A stretch of DNA of 64,000 bases from JADGGM01 sp027307005 (GTDB lineage: Bacteria; Gemmatimonadota; Gemmatimonadetes; Gemmatimonadales; Gemmatimonadaceae). A program made the translations under genes and the position numbers. Below the pieces are notes generated by a model. The model was not told the DNA's origin and searched no databases. It saw nothing but the letters and a program-made list of their open reading frames with translations. Positions 18,273-27,354 of this stretch are shown here, piece by piece (position 1 is the stretch's first letter; every line of letters begins with the position of its first letter). The stretch lies in contig DATIEP010000059.1 of assembly GCA_035455745.1 (NCBI GenBank), positions 244,566-308,565 of the forward strand. The letters run 5' to 3'.

Positions 18273-19835
18273 CTAACCGAGCCGCGCGACCTCCGTCCCG
18301 CCGATGGGCGGCCGCACCGTTCCCGACGACCAGCCGAACAGACTCGTACACGCGGCGCCGCACACCATGCCCTGGCACGGGCCCATGGTGACGCGCGTGT
18401 ACAGCTTCGCCTGACGCACCGACCACGACGGATCGAGCGATTCGCGCCGCACGTCCTCGCACCGGCACACCACCGTGCTGTCGCTCGCCAGTCGGCGCAC
18501 CTCGTCCCGCGGACGGAACGCGTCAGTGAGGCGCTCGCCGAAGCGCCGCCATCCGTCCCGCGCGCGCTGGAGCCGCGCCGATCGCGCGAGCGCCTCGTCG
18601 CCCGCCGCATCCAGCCCGGCGATGCGGCCTTCGACTAACGCCGCCGCCTCGCCGGCGACGCCGGTGGGCTCGCCCGCGCACCATACGTTGGGCACGCTCG
18701 TCCGCTGCAGCGCATCCACGGCCACCCGCCCGCGCTCGATGTCGCACCCGATCAGGCGCGCCAGCTCGACGGCCGGCACGAACCCGTAGCTGGCGCAGAG
18801 CAGATCGCACGGCACCGTCCGGGCGCGCCGCCCATCCGTTAGGCGCGCCCGGGCGACCCGGCTCTGGTCGCCCTCGGCCGAGCGCACCCACGTGCCGAAC
18901 CGGATCCGCGCGCCACGCACGGACGCGCCGTACGCGGCCGCCTGCCAGAGCTTCGCCGGATGCGACCACAGGCCGGCGGCGAACGCGGCCGCCTGCGCGA
19001 TCGGCGCCTGCTCGGCCACGAACGTGACGCGGGCCCCGGCGCGCGACAACGCGGCGGCGACCGGGAGAAGCAGCGGACCGGATCCGGCCACCACCACGCG
19101 TTTGCCCCGCACCGCCATCCCGCCTTTGAGCAGAGCCTGCGCGCCGCCCACCCCCATCACGCCCGGCAGCGTCCATCCGTCGAACGGGAGCAGCAGCTCG
19201 CGCGCGCCGGTCGCGATCACGACGCGCCGCGCGCGCACCTCGGCGCACCCCCGTGCGCCCTCACCAGTTAGGCGCAAGACGATGTCGTCGCCCACCCTCG
19301 CATCGAACACCGTCGACCGGGCGAGCCATTCCGGCGACGCGCCCCCGCGCTCGCCGCCGAGGCGCGCCAACCACTTCCGCGCGACGTTCGGCAGCGCCGC
19401 CGCGTCGCGGTGCCGCCAGATCTGTCCGCCCGGACGCATCCCCTGATCGATCACGATCACGCGCGCACCCGCCTCCGACGCCGCGACGGCCGCGGCGATG
19501 CCCGCCGGACCGCCGCCCACAACCGCCACGTCACACCTGCGGGTGTCGTGGACGATGTCCGGCGGCGGCGCCCAGGCGGCGATTCCGTTAGGCGATGTCT
19601 CCACGCGCATGCCGTCGGTGCAGGGGATGAGACACGATCGCTGGTGCGGTCGGCCATCCACCGTCACGCGGCACTCGAAGCACACGCCCATCCCGCACAC
19701 CGGCGCCCGCGGCGCGCCGGTGACCGACGTGCGAAAGTGCGTGACCCCGGCGCCCAGCATGGCCGACGCCAGCGTCGCGCCATCCGGCGCCGTGATCGGC
19801 CGGCCGTCCACGATCACCGTCACGTCGCGCGGCAC
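18273..19835 (-). CDS. D-hydroxyproline dehydrogenase-like fused [2Fe-2S]/FAD subunit
   Basis: Protein of 520 aa that joins two subunits usually encoded apart (HcnA- and HcnB-like). Residues 1-95 are a ferredoxin-like domain with CGMGVCFEC plus SCLIPC. A FAD/NAD(P)-binding oxidoreductase follows (VAVVGGGPAGIAAAVAASEA near 103), and near 450-490 a second cysteine set (VCRCED ... GPCQGMVCG) resembles a BFD-type [2Fe-2S] site. With the product of 19820-21019 it probably oxidises cis-4-hydroxy-D-proline and passes electrons to the respiratory chain. Its ATG lies inside the preceding gene (16-base overlap). Other amino acid or opine oxidases share this layout; context favours hydroxyproline. Confidence 0.82.
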   Translation of the reverse strand: MPRDVTVIVDGRPITAPDGATLASAMLGAGVTHFRTSVTGAPRAPVCGMGVCFECRVTVDGRPHQRSCLIPCTDGMRVETSPNGIAAWAPPPDIVHDTRRCDVAVVGGGPAGIAAAVAASEAGARVIVIDQGMRPGGQIWRHRDAAALPNVARKWLARLGGERGGASPEWLARSTVFDARVGDDIVLRLTGEGARGCAEVRARRVVIATGARELLLPFDGWTLPGVMGVGGAQALLKGGMAVRGKRVVVAGSGPLLLPVAAALSRAGARVTFVAEQAPIAQAAAFAAGLWSHPAKLWQAAAYGASVRGARIRFGTWVRSAEGDQSRVARARLTDGRRARTVPCDLLCASYGFVPAVELARLIGCDIERGRVAVDALQRTSVPNVWCAGEPTGVAGEAAALVEGRIAGLDAAGDEALARSARLQRARDGWRRFGERLTDAFRPRDEVRRLASDSTVVCRCEDVRRESLDPSWSVRQAKLYTRVTMGPCQGMVCGAACTSLFGWSSGTVRPPIGGTEVARLG

Positions 19836-21019
19836 GTGTGCTCCCCCGGCGTTGCGTCGCTCGCCGGACGCATCGCGCGCCCCGGGTCATAGGGCGCAGG
19901 ATCGATCGGCGCCGCGCGGCCGAGGATGTCGGCCGCGATCAACGCCGCCGTTCCGGGCGCGGTCGTGATGCCTAACCCTTCGTGCCCGGCAGCGATCCAC
20001 ACGCCCGGCGCCGCGTGCCACCGCCCGATCAACGGCAGCCCGTCGGGCGTCGCCGGACGAAAGCCGGTCCACATCCGCACGACGTCGCAGCGCGCCAGCG
20101 CCGGCAGGAACGACGTCGCACGCCTCACCATCGCGCCCAACACAGCATCGTCGATCGCGCCGTCGCGCCCCGCCAGCTGCCGCGACGATCCGATGAGCAG
20201 CTGTCCGGTCGCGCGCGGCTGCACGTTGAACGCCACCGATTCGCCGCTCAATCCATGCGCGCTCCGCAGATAGCCCAGTTCCACGAGCTGCGCGTGACAC
20301 AGCCCCGGATACCGGTCGGTGATCACGAGATGTCCCTTGCGCGGCACGATCGGCAGTTCCGGCGCCAGCCGCGGCGCATCGATGCCCGCGGCGATGACGA
20401 TCGCGCCCGCTGAAATCGATTCCTCGATTCCATCCGCTCCGCGAACGCGCACGGCGCCGCTCGCAAGGGCAACGGCCCCGCACCCCTCGCGCACCACGGC
20501 GCCGAGCGCCACCGCTCGCTCGATGCACCAGCGCGCTGCGTTCGGCGGATACAGCACGCCGTCGCCCGGCACCGACAGCGCGCCGGCCAGGCCCGGCCGC
20601 AGCGCCGGCTCCATCCGCGCCAGCTCCGCCGCATCCACGAGCGTCGAGGCAACCCCGTGCGCCGCGTACACGGCCTGCTTCGCCCGCGCTGCCTTCATCT
20701 CGTCGTCGTTGTCGGCGACCCACAACGTGCCTCGCATCTCGTATTCGCAGTCGGGCGGCAGCTCATCCGCCATGCGCTCCCAGAGAGCGCGCGAGAAGCT
20801 CGTCAACGCCAGTTGGGCGGGCGTGTCGTCCATGACGACGAGATGGCCCATCGCCGCGGCAGTCGAACCGCTGCCGGCAAACGACGCATCGACGATCAGC
20901 ACGTCGAGTTCTTCCCGCGCCAGCGCCAGGGCGCACGCCGCGCCGACGATCCCGGCGCCGACGATCACCACATCCGGCCGCGCCGTTCGCCGCGCGCCGA
21001 ACCGGGCGGCGTCCGTCAC
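19820..21019 (-). CDS. D-amino acid (hydroxyproline) dehydrogenase, DAO-type FAD subunit
   Basis: FAD oxidoreductase of 399 aa, HcnC/DadA-like. The dinucleotide fold is at the start (DVVIVGAGIVGAACALALAR), with GSGSTAAAMGHL at the flavin, and a C-terminal GFRPATPDGLPLIG ... AAGHEGLGITTAPGTA block typical of glycine oxidase/D-amino acid dehydrogenases. The start is the GTG at 21019, which overlaps the epimerase stop as GTGA. It should be the catalytic subunit that converts cis-4-hydroxy-D-proline to the pyrroline carboxylate, working with the [2Fe-2S]/FAD subunit downstream. Confidence 0.85.
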   Translation of the reverse strand: MTDAARFGARRTARPDVVIVGAGIVGAACALALAREELDVLIVDASFAGSGSTAAAMGHLVVMDDTPAQLALTSFSRALWERMADELPPDCEYEMRGTLWVADNDDEMKAARAKQAVYAAHGVASTLVDAAELARMEPALRPGLAGALSVPGDGVLYPPNAARWCIERAVALGAVVREGCGAVALASGAVRVRGADGIEESISAGAIVIAAGIDAPRLAPELPIVPRKGHLVITDRYPGLCHAQLVELGYLRSAHGLSGESVAFNVQPRATGQLLIGSSRQLAGRDGAIDDAVLGAMVRRATSFLPALARCDVVRMWTGFRPATPDGLPLIGRWHAAPGVWIAAGHEGLGITTAPGTAALIAADILGRAAPIDPAPYDPGRAMRPASDATPGEHTCRAT

Positions 21020-21984
21020 GCGACCGCGATGCCTAACCGGAACGGGTCGCGCGGGTCGAAGAGCAGCGTCGCACGCCCCGTCACGAATGCGCGCCCCTCG
21101 ATGTGCGGGATCACGCCGCGCGTCCCCGCGCGTTCCTCCACCCACCCGGTGAACAGGCTCCCGGTGATGCTCTCCTGGCGCCACCGCTCGCCCGCTCGGA
21201 GTTCCCCGCGCGCGTGCAGCGTCGCCATCTTCGCCGACGTGCCGGTGCCGCACGGCGACCGGTCGTACGCGAGGCCCGGACACAAGACGAAGTTCCGACT
21301 GTCTGCGTCGTCCCGCGCCGGCGGCCCGAACAGCTCGATGTGATCCACGGGCGCGCCATGCTCGCCCGTCACGCCGGCGCGCGCAAGCGCATCGCGAATC
21401 GCCATCGTCGCCTGCGTCAGCTCGCGCACGCGCGACAGCGTCAGCTCGGCGCCGTCGAGCTCCGTTAGGAAGAACCAGTTGCCGCCCCAGGCCACGTCGC
21501 CGCACACCGCGCCCACACCCGGCACCTCGAGCGCCACCTCTTCCCGATGCACGAACGACGGCACGTTCTCGAGCGACACCGACCCGTCTCGCGCGAGCTC
21601 CGCACGCACGAGTCCGACCGGCGTATCCACGCAGACCGCCCCCGGGCCGATGCGCCCCAGATGCTCCAGCGTGCGCACCACGCCGATGAGCCCGTGCCCG
21701 CACATCCCGAGATACCCGACGTCGTTGAAGAACACCACGCCCGTCGCCGCGCCTGGGCTCACCGGCGGGGTGAGCAGCGCGCCGACGACGGCGTCGTGCC
21801 CGCGCGGCTCGAGAATCACGGCCTGGCGCAGCCGATCCTGATCGCGGCGCATCGACTCGCGGCGCTCGGCCATCGTCGTACCGTTAGGCAACGGCCAGCC
21901 GGCGATCACCACCCGCGTCGGCTCGCCCTCGGTGTGCGAGTCGACCACCTCGATGGCGTCGATCGCACCGACCGCCGTGCTCAC
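21016..21984 (-). CDS. 4-hydroxyproline 2-epimerase (proline racemase family)
   Basis: Protein of 322 aa. Both catalytic cysteines of the family are present: GYLGMCGHGLIG and RSPCGTGTSAKMA. A Gly after MCGH, where proline racemases carry Asn-Thr, and the operon context favour trans-4-hydroxy-L-proline 2-epimerase over proline racemase. It starts the pathway by inverting C2. The GTG at 21984 overlaps the upstream stop as GTGA and gives VSTAVGAIDAIEVVDSHTEG, the normal N-terminus; ATGs further upstream would add unrelated residues. Confidence 0.88.
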   Translation of the reverse strand: MSTAVGAIDAIEVVDSHTEGEPTRVVIAGWPLPNGTTMAERRESMRRDQDRLRQAVILEPRGHDAVVGALLTPPVSPGAATGVVFFNDVGYLGMCGHGLIGVVRTLEHLGRIGPGAVCVDTPVGLVRAELARDGSVSLENVPSFVHREEVALEVPGVGAVCGDVAWGGNWFFLTELDGAELTLSRVRELTQATMAIRDALARAGVTGEHGAPVDHIELFGPPARDDADSRNFVLCPGLAYDRSPCGTGTSAKMATLHARGELRAGERWRQESITGSLFTGWVEERAGTRGVIPHIEGRAFVTGRATLLFDPRDPFRLGIAVA

Positions 21985-22895
21985 CCGCGCGCCTCCGCCG
22001 ACGCGAGCGACGCTCGGATGCCCGCCAGCGCGGCGTCGAGCTCGTCGCCATCCAGTTCGAGCCGCGGCGGCCGCACCCGGGCGCTTCCCTTGCCCACCTC
22101 GCGCTGCACGAGCTTGATGAGCTGGACGAACTTGGGAGTGGTGTCGAGCCGCAACAGCGGCAGAAACCAGTCGTACAGCGCACGCGCCTCGCGCCACCGG
22201 CCGGCCGTCGCGTGCTGCCACAGCCGCATCGTCTGCGCCGGAAGCGCGTTCACCAATCCCGCAATCCACCCCTGCGCCCCGGCGACGACGCCCTCCACCG
22301 CCAGATCATCGAGGCCCACCAGGATCGTCAACCGGTCGCCTAACAACTGCCTGATCGCCGTGATGCGCCGCACGTCGCCGCTCGATTCCTTGACCGCGTG
22401 CAGATTGCCGTGCTGCGCCAGCTCGCGGATCTGCTCCGGCACGAAATCGGTGCCGTACGCGATCGGATTGTTGTACAGCATGCACGACAGCGGCGTTGCG
22501 CGAAACACGGCCGTCACGTGCGCCTTCGTTTCGCGCCAGTCGCCCCGATAGACGTACGGCGGCAGCACCATCAGCCCATCGCACCCCGCGCGATGCGCCT
22601 CCTTCGCCAGCGCCACCGCTTCCGCCGTGCTGGACGCCGAGATGCCGGCGATGAGCGGCGTGCCGGCGCGGAGCGCGCTCCGGCACGTCTCGAGGATGCG
22701 CACTTTTTCCTCGAACGACAGCGCCGGCGCTTCGCCTAACGAACCGAGCGGCACCAGGCCGGTGGCGCCCTGGGCGACCATCCACGCCGCGTGCTCACAC
22801 AGGAACTCGTGGTCGACGCTCAGGTCGTCGCGAAACGGCGTCGTGATCGCGGGAAACACGCCGCGCCAATCTTCGGTGCGCATGGATGTCGTCAC
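21981..22895 (-). CDS. Pyrroline-4-hydroxy-2-carboxylate deaminase-like (DHDPS/NAL superfamily)
   Basis: TIM-barrel aldolase-class protein of 304 aa. The Schiff-base Lys is in HAVKESSGD, the Tyr of the catalytic triad in CMLYNNPIAYG, and the N-terminal FPAITTPF and GSLGEAPALSFEEK blocks are typical. In hydroxyproline operons this superfamily supplies the deaminase that yields 2-oxoglutarate semialdehyde, and the neighbours make that the best call; by sequence alone dihydrodipicolinate synthase could not be excluded. The GTG at 22895 overlaps the upstream TGA; an ATG four codons later (22883) is the alternative. Confidence 0.85.
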   Translation of the reverse strand: MTTSMRTEDWRGVFPAITTPFRDDLSVDHEFLCEHAAWMVAQGATGLVPLGSLGEAPALSFEEKVRILETCRSALRAGTPLIAGISASSTAEAVALAKEAHRAGCDGLMVLPPYVYRGDWRETKAHVTAVFRATPLSCMLYNNPIAYGTDFVPEQIRELAQHGNLHAVKESSGDVRRITAIRQLLGDRLTILVGLDDLAVEGVVAGAQGWIAGLVNALPAQTMRLWQHATAGRWREARALYDWFLPLLRLDTTPKFVQLIKLVQREVGKGSARVRPPRLELDGDELDAALAGIRASLASAEARG

Positions 22896-24334
22896 GGGTT
22901 GATCTGGACCGTCTTGGTCTCGGTGTAGAATTCGCGCGCCGCCGGCCCCTGTTCGCGACTGCCCGAGCTCGACCCCTTCATGCCGCCGAACGGCGCATGC
23001 GGGTCGACGCCGGTCGTGTCGCCGTTCACGCGCACCAGCCCGACCTCGATCCTGCGCACGTACTGCAGCGCCGACCGGATGTCGCGCGTGAACAGCGACG
23101 CGCTCAGCCCGAACGGCGTCCGATTCGCCAGATCGATCGCGTGATCGAGATCCTCCGCCTCGAACACGCCGAGCACCGGGCCGAACAGCTCGCGTTGGGC
23201 GAGCGGCGCATCCGGGTCGGCCAGGCGGATGACCAGCGGGGCCACGAAGTATCCGCGGGCGAACCGCGCGTCGTTGGGCAGCTCGCCGCCGAACAGGCGC
23301 TCGGGCTGCGCGTCGCGCAACGCCGTCGCGATCGAATCCCGCGAACGCGCGCTGATCACCGGACCGACGGCCGCGGCCGGGTCGTCCACCGGGCCTAACG
23401 GAAGCCGCTCGACCTGCGCCCGCAGTCGGGCCAGAAACTCGGCTGCGACCTCGCGCACCACCACGACGCGGCTCGTCGCCGTGCACTTCTGGCCCGCGTA
23501 GCGCATCGCGCCCGACGCCGCCAGCGACGCGGCGGCATCGAGATCGGCGTCCCGCGCCACGATCAGCACGTTCTTGCCGCCCATCTCGGTCTGGAAGCGC
23601 ACGTTCCGACGTGCGGCGAGCGCGGCAACCTGCGCGCCCACGGCGCTCGAGCCGGTGAACGAGATGCCCCGCACCGCGGAATGCTCGAGCAGCGGCGTGC
23701 CGACGTTAGGCCCGGTTCCGTGCACGACGTTGAACACGCCCGGCGGCAGCTTGGCCGCGACGGCCGTCTCGGCCAGGAGCGACGCGACCTGCGCCGACAT
23801 CTCCGACGGCTTGAGCACCACCGTGTTGCCGAACGCCAGCGCCGGCGCCGCCTTCCAGAGCGGAATCGCCAGCGGAAAGTTCCACGGCGTGATGAGCGCC
23901 ACTACGCCTAACGGCTCGCGCAGCGTGAACTGCAGCGCGCCCGGCGCCTGCGATGGAATCACCTCGCCCACCGCGCGCACGGCCTCGCCGGCATAGTACC
24001 GCAGGATCACCACCGCCCGCGCCACCTCGCCGCGCGATTCGACGATCGGCTTCCCCACCTCGCGCGTCATCGCCCGCGCCAGCTCGTCCGCGCGCTGCCC
24101 GATCGCCCCGGCCCAGTTGTACAGATGCTCGCCGCGAGCCGGCCCGGCGAGCGATCGCCAGGTGCCTGACGCTTCCGCCGCCGCATCCGCCGCCGCCCGG
24201 GCCGACGCCGCCGTCCCTTCGGGCACCAGCGCGACCACGTCCGACTCGTCCGACGGATTGACCGACGCAACCGTCGACCCGCCCGCCGGACGAAAGGCTC
24301 CGGCCACGAGGTCAGCCAGAACCGCCGGTGTCAT
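22892..24334 (-). CDS. 2-oxoglutarate semialdehyde dehydrogenase (ALDH family)
   Basis: NAD(P)-dependent aldehyde dehydrogenase of 480 aa. Visible are TPWNFPLAIPLWKAAPALAF, the FTGSSAVG cofactor loop, the general base in EMGGKN and the nucleophile in GQKCTATSR. It probably does the last step of the pathway, semialdehyde to 2-oxoglutarate. It is the second gene of the operon, and its ATG shares one base with the TGA of the GntR gene (TGATG at 24332-24336). Succinate semialdehyde or other aldehydes are possible side substrates. Confidence 0.9.
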   Translation of the reverse strand: MTPAVLADLVAGAFRPAGGSTVASVNPSDESDVVALVPEGTAASARAAADAAAEASGTWRSLAGPARGEHLYNWAGAIGQRADELARAMTREVGKPIVESRGEVARAVVILRYYAGEAVRAVGEVIPSQAPGALQFTLREPLGVVALITPWNFPLAIPLWKAAPALAFGNTVVLKPSEMSAQVASLLAETAVAAKLPPGVFNVVHGTGPNVGTPLLEHSAVRGISFTGSSAVGAQVAALAARRNVRFQTEMGGKNVLIVARDADLDAAASLAASGAMRYAGQKCTATSRVVVVREVAAEFLARLRAQVERLPLGPVDDPAAAVGPVISARSRDSIATALRDAQPERLFGGELPNDARFARGYFVAPLVIRLADPDAPLAQRELFGPVLGVFEAEDLDHAIDLANRTPFGLSASLFTRDIRSALQYVRRIEVGLVRVNGDTTGVDPHAPFGGMKGSSSGSREQGPAAREFYTETKTVQINP

Positions 24335-25077
24335 CAGCCCTCGCCCCGCTGCTCACGCAGGAAGCGGATGAGCGACCGCCCCGCACCCGTGATGTGCGTC
24401 CCCATGAGCTGCGCCGCGCGATCCGCGTTGTGACGCCGCGCCGCTGTCACGATAGCTCGATGCTCCTCGCTCGCCCGGGACTCGCCGTGCGTCAATGCGA
24501 GCTGCATCCGCGCATACCGTTCGGCGTGTCGATGCAACCGCTCCGCAATCCCGAGCGTCAGCGGCCGCTGCGCCGGCGCCAGCACGGTCGAGTGCAGATG
24601 CCAATTGAGCTCACCCCATGCCGCCACGTCTCGCCGCCGAAATGCGGAGTCGTATGCATCCAACACTTCCTCCGCGCGCGCAAAGTCCGGCGGCGTCATC
24701 CTCGGCACCGCTCGGCGCACGAGATCCGCTTCGATCTGCGCGCGCAGCTCGAACAGTTCTTCGATTTCAGCCAGCGAAAATTTTGACACTACAGCGCCAC
24801 GATGGGGACTGAATGTGACCAGTCCCTCGACTTCGAGCTGCCGCAGCGCCTCGCGTACCGGTATGCGGCTGACGCCCAGCTCAGCCGCGATGCCGTCCTG
24901 ACGAAGAGGATCACCTTCCGCGTATGCCCCGGAAAGGATGCGCTCGCGGATCGCTTGCAGCGTCGCGCCGGCCAGGGTGAATCGTTCGATGGGCGCACCC
25001 GCCGCGGCCCGAGGCGCAAGTGTCCCCACGACGCCATCGGTGCGGATCCCGGAGCGGGGTGATGGTGGATTGATCAT
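24334..25077 (-). CDS. GntR/FCD-family regulator of the hydroxyproline operon
   Basis: Protein of 247 aa. A winged helix lies near 30-100 (ERILSGAYAEGDPLRQDGIA, then AELGVSRIPVREALRQLEVE), and an FCD ligand domain near 110-235 with the scattered Asp/His residues that hold a metal in this family. It is the first gene of the operon and probably senses hydroxyproline or a pathway intermediate. A palindrome overlaps the promoter predicted at 25139-25170. Confidence 0.9.
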   Translation of the reverse strand: MINPPSPRSGIRTDGVVGTLAPRAAAGAPIERFTLAGATLQAIRERILSGAYAEGDPLRQDGIAAELGVSRIPVREALRQLEVEGLVTFSPHRGAVVSKFSLAEIEELFELRAQIEADLVRRAVPRMTPPDFARAEEVLDAYDSAFRRRDVAAWGELNWHLHSTVLAPAQRPLTLGIAERLHRHAERYARMQLALTHGESRASEEHRAIVTAARRHNADRAAQLMGTHITGAGRSLIRFLREQRGEG

Positions 25078-25138
25078 GTGCGCTCGGTGCCTAACGGTGA
25101 ACGTCGCCGCAGCCAGGGGGCTCCGATTGGCCGCTCTG

Positions 25139-25170
25139 GGATAAAGTATCCAATGCGCACTCCCTTACAA
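25139..25170 (-). promoter_or_regulatory. Promoter/operator of the hydroxyproline operon
   Basis: On the minus strand TTGTAA (25170-25165), a 16-base spacer and TACTTT (25148-25143) make a candidate promoter. The -10 box lies inside a palindrome GGATA-AAG-TATCC (25139-25151), flanked by ATTGG (25126-25130) and CCAAT (25150-25154), a second pair of inverted arms. Short palindromes of this size are usual for FCD regulators. The leader to the GntR ATG is about 60 bases. Confidence 0.5.
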
Positions 25171-25309
25171 GCCCCGTCGATAACCTGTCGCTCAATCTGG
25201 TGCCCGGGCTGCGCCCCGCGCGAGACGCGTGCTCGCCGCTCGCCCGCTTCCGTTCCCACTTCCCCTCTCCCTGGCCCCGCTATATTTCGCGTCCCTTTGG
25301 CCGCGCCCC

Positions 25310-26230
25310 ATGTCCGTCACACTCCGATCCCTCCGCAAGTCGTACCCGGATGTCGTGGCCGTCGATGGCCTCGACCTCGACGTGCGCGCGGGCGAGTGCT
25401 TCGGCCTCCTCGGACCCAACGGCGCAGGCAAAACCACCACGATCGAGATCTGCGAGGGCCTTACCAGTCCCGACAGCGGCGACGTCATCGTCCTGGGCCG
25501 TCGGTGGACCGAACACCCGCGCGAGCTCCGCGAGCGCCTCGGAATCCAGTTGCAGGAGACGCAGCTCTCGGAAAAACTCACCGTCGAGGAAACGGTTCGC
25601 CTCTTTCGATCCTTCTTTCGCGAAGGACGAGAGGTGTCCGACGTCATCTCGCTCGTGCAGCTCGAGGAGAAGCAGCACTCGCGCGTCGGCGGTCTGTCCG
25701 GCGGTCAGAAGCAGCGGCTCGCCCTTGCCTGCGCGCTGGTCGGCGACCCCGATCTGCTTTTCCTCGATGAACCAACCACGGGACTCGATCCGCAGGCGCG
25801 GCGGCAGCTCTGGGATCTCATCGAGCAGTTCCGCGCTGCCGGCCGAACGATCGTCCTCACCACTCACTATATGGATGAGGCCGAACGCCTCTGCGATCGC
25901 GTGGCGATCATGGATCACGGCAAGGTGATCGCGCTCGGTACGCCGCGCGAGTTGATCCGCGCCCGACGCGCCGAGCACGTGGTGACGTTCTCGGCATCGC
26001 ACGCCAGCCGAATCGATCTGCCGGCATTGCGCGCCATCGACGGCGTCCTCGATGCGCGCGCCGAGAATGACGGGTTCCAACTGGATGTCTCGGAGCTGCA
26101 CCGCGTCGTGCCCGCCTTGCTCGCTGCGCTTGCCCAGCGGGGCATCGAGATGAACGAGTTGCAGACGCACTCGGCCACGCTGGAGGATGTGTTCGTGTCG
26201 CTCACCGGACGGCATTTGCGCGATGACTGA
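25310..26230 (+). CDS. ABC-2 exporter ATP-binding protein
   Basis: ATPase of 306 aa: Walker A GPNGAGKTTT, Q-loop GIQLQETQL, signature LSGGQKQRLALACAL, Walker B LLFLDEPTTGLDP and switch His in LTTHYMDEAE. About 80 residues after the ATPase core resemble the regulatory tail of CcmA/NatA/DrrA-type exporters. The ATG at 25310 gives the standard N-terminus. A TATATT box at 25281-25286 would leave a short leader. It overlaps the permease start by 8 bases. Substrate unknown; drug, lipid or polysaccharide export are the usual roles. Confidence 0.92.
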   Translation: MSVTLRSLRKSYPDVVAVDGLDLDVRAGECFGLLGPNGAGKTTTIEICEGLTSPDSGDVIVLGRRWTEHPRELRERLGIQLQETQLSEKLTVEETVRLFRSFFREGREVSDVISLVQLEEKQHSRVGGLSGGQKQRLALACALVGDPDLLFLDEPTTGLDPQARRQLWDLIEQFRAAGRTIVLTTHYMDEAERLCDRVAIMDHGKVIALGTPRELIRARRAEHVVTFSASHASRIDLPALRAIDGVLDARAENDGFQLDVSELHRVVPALLAALAQRGIEMNELQTHSATLEDVFVSLTGRHLRDD

Positions 26231-27332
26231 GACGACACTCGCCCCGCCCGCACGGCAGAGCCAAGCGCGAGCGCCGCGGAAGCCGCGCGGCTTTCGCGAC
26301 AGCTCGTTGGTGCAGCTCACGCTCGTGCGCTACCGCGAATTCTTGCGCGAGCCGGAGGCCGTATTCTGGGTCTTCGTCTTCCCGGTGCTGCTCGCAGCCG
26401 GACTCGGCATCGCGTTCCGGAATCGGCCCGCGGAAAAGCAGCACGTCGCGGTGTTGTCCACCGCGCCGGGTGCGGCGCCGCTCGCGGCCGCCTTACGGAG
26501 CGATTCGTCGCTCACTGTCGATCTGCTCGACGACAGCGCCGCTGCGCAGGCCTTGCGCACCGGTGAAGTAGCGCTCGTCGTGGTGCCGCAGAGCGCCGGG
26601 GCCGTGTCATACCGCTATGACGACACGCGACCCGAAGCGCGCGCCGCACGGCTCGTCGCCGACGCCGCCGTACAGCGCGCGGCGGGGCGACGCGACCCGG
26701 TGGCCGCGGGCGACCAGCACATCCACGAGCGCGGGTCGCGCTACATCGACTTCGTGATTCCGGGCCTGTTAGGCATGAACCTGATGGGCAGCGGCATCTG
26801 GGGCATCGGCTTCGCCATCGTCGACGCGCGCAAGAAGAAGCTGCTCAAGCGGCTCATCGCGACGCCGATGCGCAAGCCCGAATATCTCGCATCGTTCCTG
26901 CTGTCGCGCCTGACGATGCTCTTCTTCGAAGTGGTGACGCTGTTGGGCTTCGGCGCGCTGATTTTCGGCGTTCCGCTGCGCGGCTCGTACCTCGAGCTGG
27001 CGTTCATCTGCCTCATCGCGTCGCTCACCTTCGGCGCGATGGGACTTCTGGTCGCCTCGCGCGCGCGCACGGTGGAAGGCGCGTCGGGCCTGATGAATTT
27101 AGTGATGCTGCCGATGTGGGTGTTCTCGGGCGTCTTCTTCTCGGCCTCGAACTTCCCGAAGACGATGCAGCCCTTCATCCAGGCGCTGCCGCTCACCGCG
27201 GTGAACAACGCCCTGCGCGCGAACATGCTTCAGGGTGCGGGGCTCGGCCACGTGGCCGGCGAGTTAGGCATAGCCCTGGCCTGGCTGGTGGTCAGCTTCC
27301 TCGTCGCGTTGAAGTTATTCCGCTGGAAGTAG
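26223..27332 (+). CDS. ABC-2 type exporter permease
   Basis: Membrane protein of 369 aa. One helix near 45-65 (VFWVFVFPVLLAAGLGIAF), a periplasmic loop of about 120 residues, then five C-terminal helices with YIDFVIPGLLGMNLMGSGIW and LIATPMRKPEYLASFLLSR. This is the ABC2_membrane layout. The start is the ATG at 26223, inside the last codons of the ATPase gene, so expression is coupled. The pair forms a two-gene operon. Confidence 0.9.
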   Translation: MTETTLAPPARQSQARAPRKPRGFRDSSLVQLTLVRYREFLREPEAVFWVFVFPVLLAAGLGIAFRNRPAEKQHVAVLSTAPGAAPLAAALRSDSSLTVDLLDDSAAAQALRTGEVALVVVPQSAGAVSYRYDDTRPEARAARLVADAAVQRAAGRRDPVAAGDQHIHERGSRYIDFVIPGLLGMNLMGSGIWGIGFAIVDARKKKLLKRLIATPMRKPEYLASFLLSRLTMLFFEVVTLLGFGALIFGVPLRGSYLELAFICLIASLTFGAMGLLVASRARTVEGASGLMNLVMLPMWVFSGVFFSASNFPKTMQPFIQALPLTAVNNALRANMLQGAGLGHVAGELGIALAWLVVSFLVALKLFRWK

Positions 27333-27354
27333 CCGCTCGCCTGCGCGCACCCTA

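Noticed and set aside
25280..26320. A 346-codon minus-strand frame opposite the ABC ATPase
   Set aside because: The plus-strand frame has every ABC motif; the minus frame has none.
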